51,620 bases of DNA, taken from the NCBI GenBank assembly GCA_900766915.1, contig CAAFXE010000394.1:1-51620 (forward strand). The letters are read 5' to 3'. The notes under the pieces are model-generated. The model saw only the letters and a program-made list of their open reading frames with translations. It was not told where the DNA came from and made no database searches. Position 1 is the stretch's first letter. Each line of letters begins with the position of its first letter. The translations under genes and the position numbers were made by a program. Shown in pieces: positions 41,481-50,120 of this stretch. Source of the DNA: Lachnospiraceae bacterium (GTDB lineage: Bacteria; Bacillota; Clostridia; Lachnospirales; Lachnospiraceae).

Positions 41481-42686
41481 ATGAAGTATAAAAGAACTGT
41501 TTTTTTGAAAATTGTTATATTGATGTTTCTGCTGGCAGGATGTGAAAAAAATCAACCAGAAGCACCAATGGTATCCGAAGAAAGCATACTTGTAGAAAAC
41601 GATGTTCAGGCAGAGGAGCCTGAAAAAGAGCCTGTCTCGGTGTCCCTGATCATGGTAGGAGATGTGCTGCTCCATACACCTTTGCAGGAAAGTGGACTTT
41701 TGGATAATGGAGAATACAATTACGACCACTTTTTTACCCATACCCGGGATCTGATTTCCGAGGCGGATCTTGCCATTGTCAATCAGGAGGTGATTCTTGG
41801 CGGCAGAGACCTTGGGTTATCAGGATATCCCGCATTTAACGGGGCATTTGAGGTAGGGGACGCCTTGGTGGATGCCGGTTTTGATGTGGTGCTCCATGGG
41901 ACGAATCACGCACTGGATAAGGGAAAGAAAGGTGTGCAAAGCTGCCTTACATACTGGGAAAGTACCCATCCTGAAATAGAGGTTCTGGGGATTCATGACA
42001 GTCAGGAGAGCCAGGATGACAATATTCTTTATTATGAAAAGGACGGATTGACCATTGCTATCTTAAATTATACCTATGGAACTAACGGAATCCCCCTTCC
42101 GGAGCCATATATGGTTGACCTGTTGGATGAAGAAAAAGTGGTTGTAGATTTACAGGAAGCAGACGAAAATGCAGATTTTGTGGTCGTGACACCTCATTGG
42201 GGAGAAGAATACACCCATGTTCCGGTATCTTCAGAAAAACGTTGGGCAGAGCTCTTTTTGGACAATGGAGTGGATCTGGTGATCGGAACCCATCCCCACG
42301 TCATCCAGCCGGTAGAATGGATGGAGAATGAGGAAGGAGACCGCATGCTGATCTATTATTCTCTGGGAAATTATATTAATTTCACCAGTGCCAGTGGAGA
42401 TGGAGTTGGCCAGCGTGCAGTGGGTGCCATGGCGAGGGTGACCATTACTGAGGATGAAGAAGGAGCCTTTATCGAGGACTACGATGTGGTTCCGCTGATT
42501 TCCCATATGGTTTCAGGCAGTCAGAAGCCCACGGTCTATCCTCTGACAGAATATACGGAAGAACTTGTATCGGAAAATGAAATGAGTCAGAAGGATCCCG
42601 GATTTACCCTGGAGTATTGTGAGAAGTTATGCAGAGATGTTTTTGGAGAAACTGATAAGGCTGGCAACCATGATTTGACAAATTGA
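41481..42686 (+). CDS. CapA/PgsA-family lipoprotein, metallophosphatase fold
   Basis: The product of about 401 residues has a lipoprotein signal (MKYKRTVFLKIVILMFLLAG, then Cys). The CapA core motifs are present: LIMVGDVLLHTPLQ, LAIVNQEVIL, GYPAFNGAFEVGDAL, VVLHGTNHALDKGKKG, VTPHWGEEY and LVIGTHPHVIQPVEW. CapA/PgsA proteins belong to the calcineurin-like metallophosphoesterase fold and are tied to poly-gamma-glutamate capsule synthesis. However, no pgsB/C or capB/C genes are here. Stand-alone copies are common in Clostridia and their role is unclear. ATG 41481 is favoured because GGAG lies 8 nt upstream; the ATG at 41466 would overlap that site. Confidence 0.88.
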   Translation: MKYKRTVFLKIVILMFLLAGCEKNQPEAPMVSEESILVENDVQAEEPEKEPVSVSLIMVGDVLLHTPLQESGLLDNGEYNYDHFFTHTRDLISEADLAIVNQEVILGGRDLGLSGYPAFNGAFEVGDALVDAGFDVVLHGTNHALDKGKKGVQSCLTYWESTHPEIEVLGIHDSQESQDDNILYYEKDGLTIAILNYTYGTNGIPLPEPYMVDLLDEEKVVVDLQEADENADFVVVTPHWGEEYTHVPVSSEKRWAELFLDNGVDLVIGTHPHVIQPVEWMENEEGDRMLIYYSLGNYINFTSASGDGVGQRAVGAMARVTITEDEEGAFIEDYDVVPLISHMVSGSQKPTVYPLTEYTEELVSENEMSQKDPGFTLEYCEKLCRDVFGETDKAGNHDLTN

Positions 42687-42755
42687 AAGCCCGGCTTGGT
42701 GGTCTGCAACCACCGGAAATGCTATTGTCATGTTATAAAAAATGAAATACGAATA

Positions 42756-42782
42756 TCTGAAATCATGATATTTGATATCAGA
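42756..42782. promoter_or_regulatory. Inverted repeat upstream of an XRE gene, candidate autoregulatory operator
   Basis: TCTGAAATCA and TGATATCAGA are 10-nt arms with one mismatch around a 7-nt centre, 20 nt before the ATG at 42803. The position over the leader fits repression by the downstream XRE protein. Confidence 0.5.
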
Positions 42783-42802
42783 AAATGCAGGGAGGACATA
42801 CA

Positions 42803-43798
42803 ATGATTTTAGCAGACAAAATTACAGAAGAACGAAAAAAGAATGGCTGGTCACAGGAAGAGCTGGCAGAGAAGCTTGGGGTATCCAGACAGGCGGTTTC
42901 AAAATGGGAGAGTGCGGGTTCTGTTCCGGACCTTCAGAGGGTGATCCAGCTGGCAGAGCTTTTTGGAGTCAGTACGGACTATTTATTAAAGGATGGAGCA
43001 GAGTTGGAAATGACAGTGCCTTGTGTGAGTGGAGCGTCAGATGAAACAGGGCCGTTGCTTCGAATTTCCATGGAGGATGCAAATAGCTTTCTTGATATGA
43101 AAAGAAAGGGCGCACCGGTCATTGCAAATGCAACATTTTTATGTATCATCAGTCCCGTACTCTTAATCCTTTTTAGTACCATGGCGGATGACCATGTGTT
43201 ACATATGACGGATACATTGGCAGTCGGTGTGGGGCTTATATTCTTATTTGGAATGATTGCAACCGCCGTGTTTATGTTTATCACCTGTGGTATGCGGGAA
43301 AGCAATATGGAGCATCTGGAAAAGGACAATTTTGAAACGGAGTATGGGGTTTCCGGCATGGTAAAAGAAAGAAGACGTGCCTATGAGGCGACCTATACCA
43401 GAGGGATTGCCATCGGCGTAGTGCTTTGTATCCTGTCCGTGGTTCCCTTGGTTGTAGTAGGAATTATGGAGGCACCGGACTATATCCTTGGCGCATTTAC
43501 AGCCCTGCTGCTTGTGATGGTGGCAGTTGGTGTGAATATGATTATCCGTGTAAGTATTGTGAAAGGCAGTTACGACATTCTCCTTCAGGAAGGTGAATTT
43601 ACGAAAACAGAGAAGCATGCAAGGAAAAAGCTGGATGCATTTTCCGGTGTGTACTGGTGTCTGGCAACAGCGATTTACTTGGGCTGGAGCTTCTGGACCA
43701 TGAACTGGCAGTTTACCTGGATCGTGTGGCCGGTTGCCGGTGTGCTCTATGCTGCCGTATCAGGAATCTTAAGGATCGTTATGGGATTGAACGAATAG
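42803..43798 (+). CDS. XRE-family regulator with membrane-spanning C-terminal half
   Basis: The 331-residue protein has an N-terminal HTH (NGWSQEELAEKLGVSRQAVS, KWESAGSVPDL, STDYLLKDG) in residues 1-65, then a linker. Hydrophobic helices follow near 110-130, 145-170, 215-235, 245-265 and two at the C-terminus (SFWTMNWQFTWIVWPVAGVL region). HTH-plus-multi-TM proteins are frequent in Lachnospiraceae and may sense membrane state; no ligand is known. The start at 42803 follows a strong GGAGG; the in-frame ATG at 42785 lies upstream of that site and is rejected. A palindrome in the leader suggests autoregulation. Confidence 0.85.
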   Translation: MILADKITEERKKNGWSQEELAEKLGVSRQAVSKWESAGSVPDLQRVIQLAELFGVSTDYLLKDGAELEMTVPCVSGASDETGPLLRISMEDANSFLDMKRKGAPVIANATFLCIISPVLLILFSTMADDHVLHMTDTLAVGVGLIFLFGMIATAVFMFITCGMRESNMEHLEKDNFETEYGVSGMVKERRRAYEATYTRGIAIGVVLCILSVVPLVVVGIMEAPDYILGAFTALLLVMVAVGVNMIIRVSIVKGSYDILLQEGEFTKTEKHARKKLDAFSGVYWCLATAIYLGWSFWTMNWQFTWIVWPVAGVLYAAVSGILRIVMGLNE

Positions 43799-43812
43799 AT
43801 TTTGAAATGTAA

Positions 43813-43837
43813 TGAAGGGGTGAAACTCACCCCTTCA
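43813..43837. terminator. Bidirectional terminator
   Basis: TGAAGGGGTGA and TCACCCCTTCA are perfect 11-bp arms with a 3-nt loop, extended by AA/TT outside. It separates the converging XRE gene and Cys-rich small protein gene, and the latter's stop codon lies inside it. Confidence 0.8.
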
Positions 43838-44066
43838 TTAAAAATTTGATGATCGTGTCATAATTTTCCGGTTGATGCGGAAAAGTACAGTCATTACAGG
43901 ACTTGATGGTTTTTCCATTTCGTTCGATATATTTTGGATTCCCGGGGCAATGCTCCCTTAAGTAAAGAGGGCAGTAGCAAAAGAGACAGTTAAAATCCTC
44001 CAGGCCTTCATGGCAGGGAAAGTATTCACATTCTTTATTTTCAAAAAAACGATAGCAATTCTTCAT
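43827..44066 (-). CDS. Cysteine-rich small domain protein
   Basis: The 79-residue protein has nine or so cysteines in the pattern of the Cys-rich small domain family: CYRFFENKECEYFPCHEG, NCLFCYCPLY, 'EHCPGNPKY', 'KSCNDCTFPH'. The spacing suggests one or two metal (Fe-S or zinc) sites. In some prokaryotes the domain is fused or adjacent to cobamide-salvage genes, but nothing of that pathway is visible here. The ATG at 44066 follows a GGAGG-like site (CCTCC on the plus strand at about 44076). It is monocistronic, with its stop inside the terminator hairpin. Confidence 0.85.
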   Translation of the reverse strand: MKNCYRFFENKECEYFPCHEGLEDFNCLFCYCPLYLREHCPGNPKYIERNGKTIKSCNDCTFPHQPENYDTIIKFLMKG

Positions 44067-44252
44067 GATGAAAGTTCCTCCGGGACGATGTCATTCTTTA
44101 TATCTGTAAGCGATCTCAGATACATTTCCACATATAGGATAGTTTATATTGTGCGCATATTTGAAAGGATTGTCAAGTAAAAGAAATCATCTGTGTTTAT
44201 GTCTGATTATGTTGATTTTACTGCATGAATTATGAAAAAATATGGGAAAACA

Positions 44253-44281
44253 TTGACATAATATAGGAAAAAGACTAAAAT
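44253..44281 (+). promoter_or_regulatory. Strong promoter of the glycyl radical enzyme operon
   Basis: A perfect TTGACA (44253-44258), a 17-bp spacer and TAAAAT (44276-44281) lie 64 nt upstream of the ATG. The leader contains AGGGGG next to the start. Confidence 0.75.
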
Positions 44282-44344
44282 AAAGCTAATTATAGCGTTA
44301 AATCGGATTATGTGGGGAAACAACAGATCAGGGGGTAAACTTTC

Positions 44345-46870
44345 ATGAAAAAGTATTATGACAAGGATATAGCAAAGAGTCCCAGAATACAGAAGCTGTA
44401 TGATCATCTCTTTGAAAAAATGCCGGAAATCGAAGCAGACCGTGCAGTGATCATAACAAGAGTATATAAGGAAACCGAAGGCGAGCCAATCATCACAAGG
44501 CGTGCAAAGGCTTTTAAGGCAATCTGTGAGGAATTGCCGATCACCATCAGACCGGACGAGCTGATCGTAGGAAGCAATACCAAATCTCCACGAAGCTGTC
44601 AGGTATTCCCGGAATATTCCTTTGACTGGGTAGAGGCAGAATTTGATACGGTAGCAACCAGAAGTGCAGACCCATTCTACATTTCAGAGGAAACGAAAAA
44701 GGCACTTCATGAAGCATATAAATATTGGGGCGGCAAAACGACCAGTGAACTTGCAACTTCCTATATGGAGCCCGAAACGCTCACTGCGATGAAGCATAAT
44801 ATGTTCACACCGGGAAACTATTTTTACAACGGTATCGGACATTTTACTGTAAAATATGACGAAGTTTTAGCCATTGGATATGAAGGAATCATTGCGAAAG
44901 CAGAGGCAGAATTAGATAAGCTGGATATAGGTGATGGAGATTACGGAAAGCGTGCGGCATTTTTGCGTGCAGCAATCATGAGCTGTCAGGCTGCCATTCA
45001 TTATGCACACAGATATGCTCTTCTGGCACTGGAAGAAGCAAAGAAGGAAACAGATCCTGCCAGAAAGATGGAACTGTTAAAGATCGCTGAAAACTGTGCA
45101 AAGGTTCCGGCAAAGCCTGCAGAAAGCTTTTATGAAGCATGCCAGTCCTTCTGGTTTGTGCAGATGCTTCTTCAGACAGAGTCCAGCGGACACTCCATTT
45201 CCCCGGGACGTTTTGACCAGTACATGTATCCTTATTATCAGAAGGATATGGAAGCAGGAAAGATTACAAGAGAATTTGCACAGGAGCTCATTGACTGTAT
45301 CTGGATCAAGTTAAATGACCTTAACAAAGTACGTGATGCAGCCAGTGCAGAGGGATTTGCAGGATACAGCCTGTTTCAGAACTTAATTGTAGGCGGTCAG
45401 GATAAAGAAGGAAATGATGTAACCAATGATCTTTCTTTTATGTGTATTGAAGCTTCTTTTCATGTCATGCTTCCTGCACCATCTCTTTCTGTCCGTGTAT
45501 GGAACAGGACACCGGATGAACTGCTGCTTAAGGCGGCAGCCCTGACACGTACAGGAATTGGTCTTCCGGCTTATTATAATGATGAAGTGATCATTCCGGC
45601 GATGATGAGCAGAGGAGTCTCTTTGGAGGATGCACGTTCCTATAATATCATTGGATGTGTAGAGCCTTCTGTACCAGGGAAGACGGATGGCTGGCATGAT
45701 GCAGCTTTCTTTAATATGTGCCGTCCACTGGAAATGGTATTTTGTAACGGCTATGAATTAGGAGAACAGGTTGGTTTAAAAACAGGAGAGGTATCTGAGT
45801 TTAAAACCTTTGAACAATTCTATGATGCTTATAAAGCACAGATGGAATATTTTATTAAATTGATGGTCAATGCGGACAATGCAATTGATTTGGCCCATGC
45901 AGAGAGATGCCCGTTACCATTCCAGTCTTCTATGATCGAAGATTGTCTGGGACGCGGTAAATCCTTACAGGAAGGCGGAGCAGTTTATAATTTCACAGGC
46001 CCGCAGGGCTTTGGAATTGCCAATATGACCGACTCTTTATATGCAATCAGGACGCTGGTATATGAAGAAAAGAAAATTACAATTGAAGAATTAAAAGAAG
46101 CATTGGATTATAATTTCGGGCAGGGCTTTGGTACAACAAAAGCAAAAGAAGTAACGATGGAAATCGCAAAACAGCTGGCCGCTGCAGGACAGAATGTGGG
46201 AGAAGATGAAATTGCCATGATCTGTCAGCAGGTGATGAAAGACAGCCTGAACCATCCAAAGAAAGCCCGTTTTGAAGAAATCCGTGCAATGATTGACAAA
46301 GTTCCAAAATACGGTAATGACAATGAAACCGTGGATCTTTTTGCAAGAGATGTTGCCTATACCTATACAAAACCATTGTTAGGATATAAGAATCCCCGTG
46401 GAGGCATTTATCAGGCAGGACTTTACCCGGTATCTGCCAATGTACCATTAGGTGCACAGACCGGTGCAACTCCGGATGGGCGTCTTGCCAATACACCGGT
46501 GGCGGATGGTGTAGGTCCGGTATCCGGTAAGGATGTTCTTGGCCCAACAGCAACAGCCAACTCTGTAGCTAAATTGGATCATGGCATTGCTTCCAACGGA
46601 ACACTGTTTAACCAGAAATTCCATCCATCAGCACTTAGCGGTATGGAAGGACTTAGAAAGTTCACATCTTATCTTCGTGCGTACTTTGACCAGAAGGGTA
46701 TGCATGTACAGTTTAATGTTGTCAGCCGTGAACTTTTGTTAGATGCACAGGCACATCCGGAAAACTACAGGACACTTTGTGTTCGTGTTGCCGGCTATAG
46801 TGCATTATTTACGACATTATCAAAATCCCTGCAGGATGATATTATCAACAGAACAACACAGGGATTCTAG
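44345..46870 (+). CDS. Glycyl radical enzyme of the B12-independent glycerol/1,2-propanediol dehydratase type
   Basis: The 841-residue enzyme has the glycyl radical loop VRVAGYSALF (Gly817) and the thiyl motif IIGCVEP (Cys438, Glu440). The residues that separate diol dehydratases from other members are present: His166 in GIGHFTVKYD, His283-Ser284 in SSGHSISPGRFDQY, and Asp452 at Cys+14. As I recall them, the equivalents in Clostridium butyricum glycerol dehydratase are H164, H281/S282, C433, E435 and D447. Pyruvate formate-lyase (two adjacent cysteines) and choline lyase (Thr after GCVEP) are thereby disfavoured. The expected reaction is dehydration of glycerol or propane-1,2-diol to the aldehyde. 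No microcompartment shell, aldehyde or alcohol dehydrogenase gene is nearby. The activase gene follows 10 nt downstream. Confidence 0.87.
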   Translation: MKKYYDKDIAKSPRIQKLYDHLFEKMPEIEADRAVIITRVYKETEGEPIITRRAKAFKAICEELPITIRPDELIVGSNTKSPRSCQVFPEYSFDWVEAEFDTVATRSADPFYISEETKKALHEAYKYWGGKTTSELATSYMEPETLTAMKHNMFTPGNYFYNGIGHFTVKYDEVLAIGYEGIIAKAEAELDKLDIGDGDYGKRAAFLRAAIMSCQAAIHYAHRYALLALEEAKKETDPARKMELLKIAENCAKVPAKPAESFYEACQSFWFVQMLLQTESSGHSISPGRFDQYMYPYYQKDMEAGKITREFAQELIDCIWIKLNDLNKVRDAASAEGFAGYSLFQNLIVGGQDKEGNDVTNDLSFMCIEASFHVMLPAPSLSVRVWNRTPDELLLKAAALTRTGIGLPAYYNDEVIIPAMMSRGVSLEDARSYNIIGCVEPSVPGKTDGWHDAAFFNMCRPLEMVFCNGYELGEQVGLKTGEVSEFKTFEQFYDAYKAQMEYFIKLMVNADNAIDLAHAERCPLPFQSSMIEDCLGRGKSLQEGGAVYNFTGPQGFGIANMTDSLYAIRTLVYEEKKITIEELKEALDYNFGQGFGTTKAKEVTMEIAKQLAAAGQNVGEDEIAMICQQVMKDSLNHPKKARFEEIRAMIDKVPKYGNDNETVDLFARDVAYTYTKPLLGYKNPRGGIYQAGLYPVSANVPLGAQTGATPDGRLANTPVADGVGPVSGKDVLGPTATANSVAKLDHGIASNGTLFNQKFHPSALSGMEGLRKFTSYLRAYFDQKGMHVQFNVVSRELLLDAQAHPENYRTLCVRVAGYSALFTTLSKSLQDDIINRTTQGF

Positions 46871-46880
46871 GGAGATTACC

Positions 46881-47672
46881 ATGGAAGATCTCATGCTTCA
46901 AAAAGGAAGAATCTTTGATATTCAGAAATATTCGGTTCATGACGGTCCGGGAATCAGAACCATTGTATTTTTAAAGGGCTGCCCCTTAAGATGCAAATGG
47001 TGCTGCAATCCGGAATCCCAGTCAGGAGCTATCCAGTTTATGAAGGTAGCAGGGGAAGAAAAGGTCATGGGACGGGATGTGACAGTGGAAGAGGTGATAG
47101 AAGAGGTTTTGAAAGACCTTCCACAGTTTCGTAGAAGCGGCGGAGGAATTACACTTTCCGGAGGAGAGTGCCTGATGCAGCCTGCATTTGCATCTGCGCT
47201 TTTACAGGCGGCAAAGGCTTCAGGGATTACGACTGCCATTGAAACCACAGGATTTGCATCCTTTGAAATGATTGAAGATATGATATTACCGTTTACGGAT
47301 ACCTTTTTAATGGATATCAAGCATATGAACAGTGCCAAGCACAGGCTTTTTACAGGACAATCCAATGAAAGGATTCTCTCCAATGCAAAAAAGCTTACAG
47401 ACAAAGGTGCCAATCTGATCGTCCGTACACCGGTAATTCCGACCTTTAATGATACGCCGGAGGAAATTTTACAGATTTCCCAGTTTGCAAGAAGTCTGAA
47501 GGGTGTGAAAGAACATCACCTTCTCCCATATCACAGACTGGGGTCAGACAAATATGAGGGACTTGGAAGAGAATACCTGATGGCACATATCGAGCCACCA
47601 ACAATGGAAAAAATGAATGAACTATTGACCGTTGCCCGGACAACAGGGCTGCATGTACAGATAGGAGGCTGA
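46881..47672 (+). CDS. Glycyl radical enzyme activase (radical SAM), compact form
   Basis: The 263-residue protein has the activase start HDGPGIRTIVFLKGC and the radical SAM CX3CX2C motif in CPLRCKWCCNPES. SAM-binding GGE follows in GGGITLSGGECLMQP, then the late motifs VRTPVIPTFND and HHLLPYHRLGSDKY. Activases of diol dehydratases and choline lyase usually carry a ferredoxin-like insertion with two extra 4Fe-4S clusters after the CX3CX2C. Here that stretch is short and has no cysteines, so the protein is PflA-sized. ATG 46881 is chosen after a GGGAG site; a longer frame to 46743 overlaps the dehydratase gene. It should generate the Gly817 radical of its neighbour. Confidence 0.9.
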   Translation: MEDLMLQKGRIFDIQKYSVHDGPGIRTIVFLKGCPLRCKWCCNPESQSGAIQFMKVAGEEKVMGRDVTVEEVIEEVLKDLPQFRRSGGGITLSGGECLMQPAFASALLQAAKASGITTAIETTGFASFEMIEDMILPFTDTFLMDIKHMNSAKHRLFTGQSNERILSNAKKLTDKGANLIVRTPVIPTFNDTPEEILQISQFARSLKGVKEHHLLPYHRLGSDKYEGLGREYLMAHIEPPTMEKMNELLTVARTTGLHVQIGG

Positions 47673-47676
47673 AAAA

Positions 47677-48294
47677 GTGCTTGATTTTCTGAAAAGTATT
47701 AAAACAAATATTTTAGGTTCTGCAGTATTATGCATCATTCTTGGTGTGGTACTGATGGTTTATCCGGACACCTCGCTGACACTTGTATGCCAGGCGGTCG
47801 GTGCGATCGTGCTGGTTACCGGCATTGGATTTTTAATATCTCATATCCGGGGAGGTCTGTTGTCCTGGTTTTACAAGCTGGATCTGATTTTAGGAATTCT
47901 GTTTTTGATTCTGGGAATCTATATTTTGCTGAATCCTTGGGGACTTTTGTCAATTATTCCCATCGTATTCGGTGTACTGTTAATCTATCACGGCATTTCT
48001 GATCTGGGACAGGCCATGGAGCTTCGGAAATATGAAGCTGACAGATGGTGGATTTCCATTATTGTCGCAGCAATTACCATCGTCCTTGGAGTTGTGATCA
48101 TGAGCAATCCTTTTGGAACCATAGATATGCTGATGAGGATTACCGGTGCATGTCTCATTTATGATGGGTTATCCAATCTCTTACTTGTTGGTAAATTCTC
48201 AAAATCTATCAGACGTTTCCAAAAATATGAAGAGGAAGCTGAGGATATGTTTGATGAAGATGGTGCCATTGAGGGAGAATATAAAGAATTATAA
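47677..48294 (+). CDS. HdeD/DUF308-type membrane protein
   Basis: The 205-residue protein has six hydrophobic helices in three similar hairpins: LGSAVLCIILGVVLMVYPDT, AVGAIVLVTGIGFLIS, LDLILGILFLILGIYILLNP, LLSIIPIVFGVLLIYHGIS, ISIIVAAITIVLGVVIMSNP and a last one. Proline-containing turns and an acidic C-terminal tail complete it. This is the HdeD/DUF308 layout, linked in enterobacteria to acid resistance but of unknown action elsewhere. It starts with GTG 4 nt after the activase stop, with AGGAGG overlapping the activase end. It is therefore co-transcribed with the radical enzyme pair. Confidence 0.85.
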   Translation: MLDFLKSIKTNILGSAVLCIILGVVLMVYPDTSLTLVCQAVGAIVLVTGIGFLISHIRGGLLSWFYKLDLILGILFLILGIYILLNPWGLLSIIPIVFGVLLIYHGISDLGQAMELRKYEADRWWISIIVAAITIVLGVVIMSNPFGTIDMLMRITGACLIYDGLSNLLLVGKFSKSIRRFQKYEEEAEDMFDEDGAIEGEYKEL

Positions 48295-48309
48295 TATAAG
48301 GAAATCTAT

Positions 48310-48873
48310 ATGAAGTTGATTTTGGCATCCGCATCTCCAAGAAGGAAGGAACTTCTCGGAAAGCTTGGTATGGAATTTGAAGTGATCCCGGCAAAGGGAG
48401 AGGAAATCATTACAAAGTCACTTCCATGGGAAGTGGTGCAGGAGTTATCTTTTCAAAAAGCAAAAGAGGTTGCTGACGCCCGGACGGAGGAATGTATCGT
48501 CATCGGGTCAGATACCATTGTTGCAAAAGGTGAGCAGATTATGGGAAAACCAAAGGATGCAGAAGAAGCATTCCGGATGCTTTCGGAAATTGCCGGAGAC
48601 TGTCATCAGGTATATACCGGAGTAACCATTATCCGTACCGGAAAAAACAGCAAAACCATTACATTTGCAGAAAAGACGGATGTGTATCTCTATCCCATGA
48701 GTGAAGAAGAAATTCGTGCATATATTGCCACCGGAGATCCTTTTGACAAGGCAGGAGCCTATGGAATTCAGGGGGATTTTGCCATTCATGTGAAAGGAAT
48801 TGAGGGAGATTACTATAATGTGGTAGGGCTTCCCATTGGAAGAGTCTATCAGGAACTCAAGGAGTGTTTGTAG
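48310..48873 (+). CDS. maf: Maf-family nucleoside triphosphate pyrophosphatase
   Basis: The 187-residue protein has the Maf signature ILASASPRRKELLGKLG at the N-terminus and the catalytic GSDTIVAKGEQIMGKPKD segment. HQVYTGVTII and the 'DPFDKAGAYGIQG' active-site loop follow. Maf/YhdE proteins hydrolyse dTTP, UTP or modified pyrimidine triphosphates and are linked to septation control. It follows the HdeD-like gene by 15 nt and precedes alr by 1 nt, so it is probably part of the same transcription unit. Confidence 0.92.
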   Translation: MKLILASASPRRKELLGKLGMEFEVIPAKGEEIITKSLPWEVVQELSFQKAKEVADARTEECIVIGSDTIVAKGEQIMGKPKDAEEAFRMLSEIAGDCHQVYTGVTIIRTGKNSKTITFAEKTDVYLYPMSEEEIRAYIATGDPFDKAGAYGIQGDFAIHVKGIEGDYYNVVGLPIGRVYQELKECL

Positions 48874-48874
48874 T

Positions 48875-50044
48875 ATGGAGTCAACATTGAGAAGAACCTG
48901 GGCAGAGATCAATCTGGATGCCCTGACCTGGAACTATGAGAAAATCAGAGAATATATCGGCAAAGATGTAAAATTTCTGGGAGTCGTAAAGGCAGATGCC
49001 TATGGGCATGGTTCTGTGATGGTTTCAAAAAAGCTTCAGCAGCTGGGAGCCGATTATCTGGCAGTCAGCAGCATTGATGAGGCTATGGAGCTTCGGAATA
49101 ATGAAATCACGATGCCGATTTTGATTTTGGGCCATACCCCGAAGGAACAGGTAGACCGACTGATTAAGTACGATATCACTCAGGCAGTTACCTGTGTGGC
49201 AAAGGCGGAAGAATACAGTAAGGAAGCGGGAAAATGTGGCGGAACCTTAAAAATACATGTGAAGGTGGACACAGGAATGTCCCGGCTTGGACACATTTGT
49301 GAGGGGGATTATTTTCAGCATGGCGTAGATGGTATCGTTCATGTCTGCACCCTTCCGAATCTGTATGCGGAAGGAATCTTTACTCATTTTGCAGTGGCTG
49401 ATGAGCCGGATGAGGAGAGTATCAAATATACAGAGCACCAGTTTGAACTGTTTACGAATGTGATCCGGGAAGTGGAAAAAAAGACCGGTAAAAAATTTTT
49501 GCTCAGGCACTGTGCCAATACCGGTGCTACTGTGGATTATCCGAAAACTTATCTTGACATGGTACGTCCGGGTCTTCTCCTATACGGATACGGAGAGCAC
49601 GCGAAAAAGATCGGATTAAAGCCTGTCATGTCCATGAAGACGACGGTGAGCACCATTAAAATTTATCCGGCAGGAACTAAAATCGGATATGGCGGTATTT
49701 ATACAACAGAGGATACCACCCGAATCGGTGTGGTGCCTTACGGATATGCAGATGGATTTTTACGCTGTCTGTCTAACAGATATCACCTGATGACCTCTCA
49801 GGGAGCAGCACCTGTCAGAGGAAAAATCTGTATGGATATGTCTATGATCGATCTGACCGGAAAACCCCAGGTAGATGTGGGAGATGTGGTGGAAATTTTT
49901 GGAGAGGAAAATCCACTGGAAGAAATGGCGGAAATGGCCGGAACCATTCCCTATGAGCTGGTGTGTGCGGTCAGCAAGCGTGTTCCGAGAATGTATCTGG
50001 AGAATGGAGAAGTTATATCGAAAGAACTGATGCTTAGAATGTAA
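48875..50044 (+). CDS. alr: Alanine racemase
   Basis: The 389-residue PLP enzyme has the fold-III signature GVVKADAYGHG (lysine that binds PLP near residue 38). The PLP-contact segments KVDTGMSRLG, GIFTHFAVADE and 'RPGLLLYGYGEH' follow. The second catalytic Tyr lies in KIGYGGIYTTEDTTRIGVVP, and CMDMSMIDLT completes the set. It makes D-alanine for peptidoglycan. The start is ATG 48875, 1 nt after the maf stop, with AAGGAG upstream. The frame extends into maf, but that start (48836) has no site. No lipid-II-resistance context is present, so a housekeeping role is likely. Confidence 0.93.
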   Translation: MESTLRRTWAEINLDALTWNYEKIREYIGKDVKFLGVVKADAYGHGSVMVSKKLQQLGADYLAVSSIDEAMELRNNEITMPILILGHTPKEQVDRLIKYDITQAVTCVAKAEEYSKEAGKCGGTLKIHVKVDTGMSRLGHICEGDYFQHGVDGIVHVCTLPNLYAEGIFTHFAVADEPDEESIKYTEHQFELFTNVIREVEKKTGKKFLLRHCANTGATVDYPKTYLDMVRPGLLLYGYGEHAKKIGLKPVMSMKTTVSTIKIYPAGTKIGYGGIYTTEDTTRIGVVPYGYADGFLRCLSNRYHLMTSQGAAPVRGKICMDMSMIDLTGKPQVDVGDVVEIFGEENPLEEMAEMAGTIPYELVCAVSKRVPRMYLENGEVISKELMLRM

Positions 50045-50049
50045 TCATG

Positions 50050-50091
50050 AAAAAGGTCCCAAAGCAGTTAATATTGCTTCGAGACCTTTTT
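50050..50091. terminator. Bidirectional terminator after alr
   Basis: AAAAAGGTC (50050-50058) pairs with GACCTTTTT (50083-50091), with a second helix AAGCA/TGCTT inside. It closes the alr side and the converging DUF362 gene. Confidence 0.85.
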
Positions 50092-50120
50092 TATATGTAA
50101 CTTTAGCAATTTTAGAAACT

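Noticed and set aside
42698..42714. Hairpin GGTGGT-CTGCA-ACCACC after the CapA gene as a terminator.
   Set aside because: The stem is perfect but only 6 bp and has no T-run, so termination is not supported.
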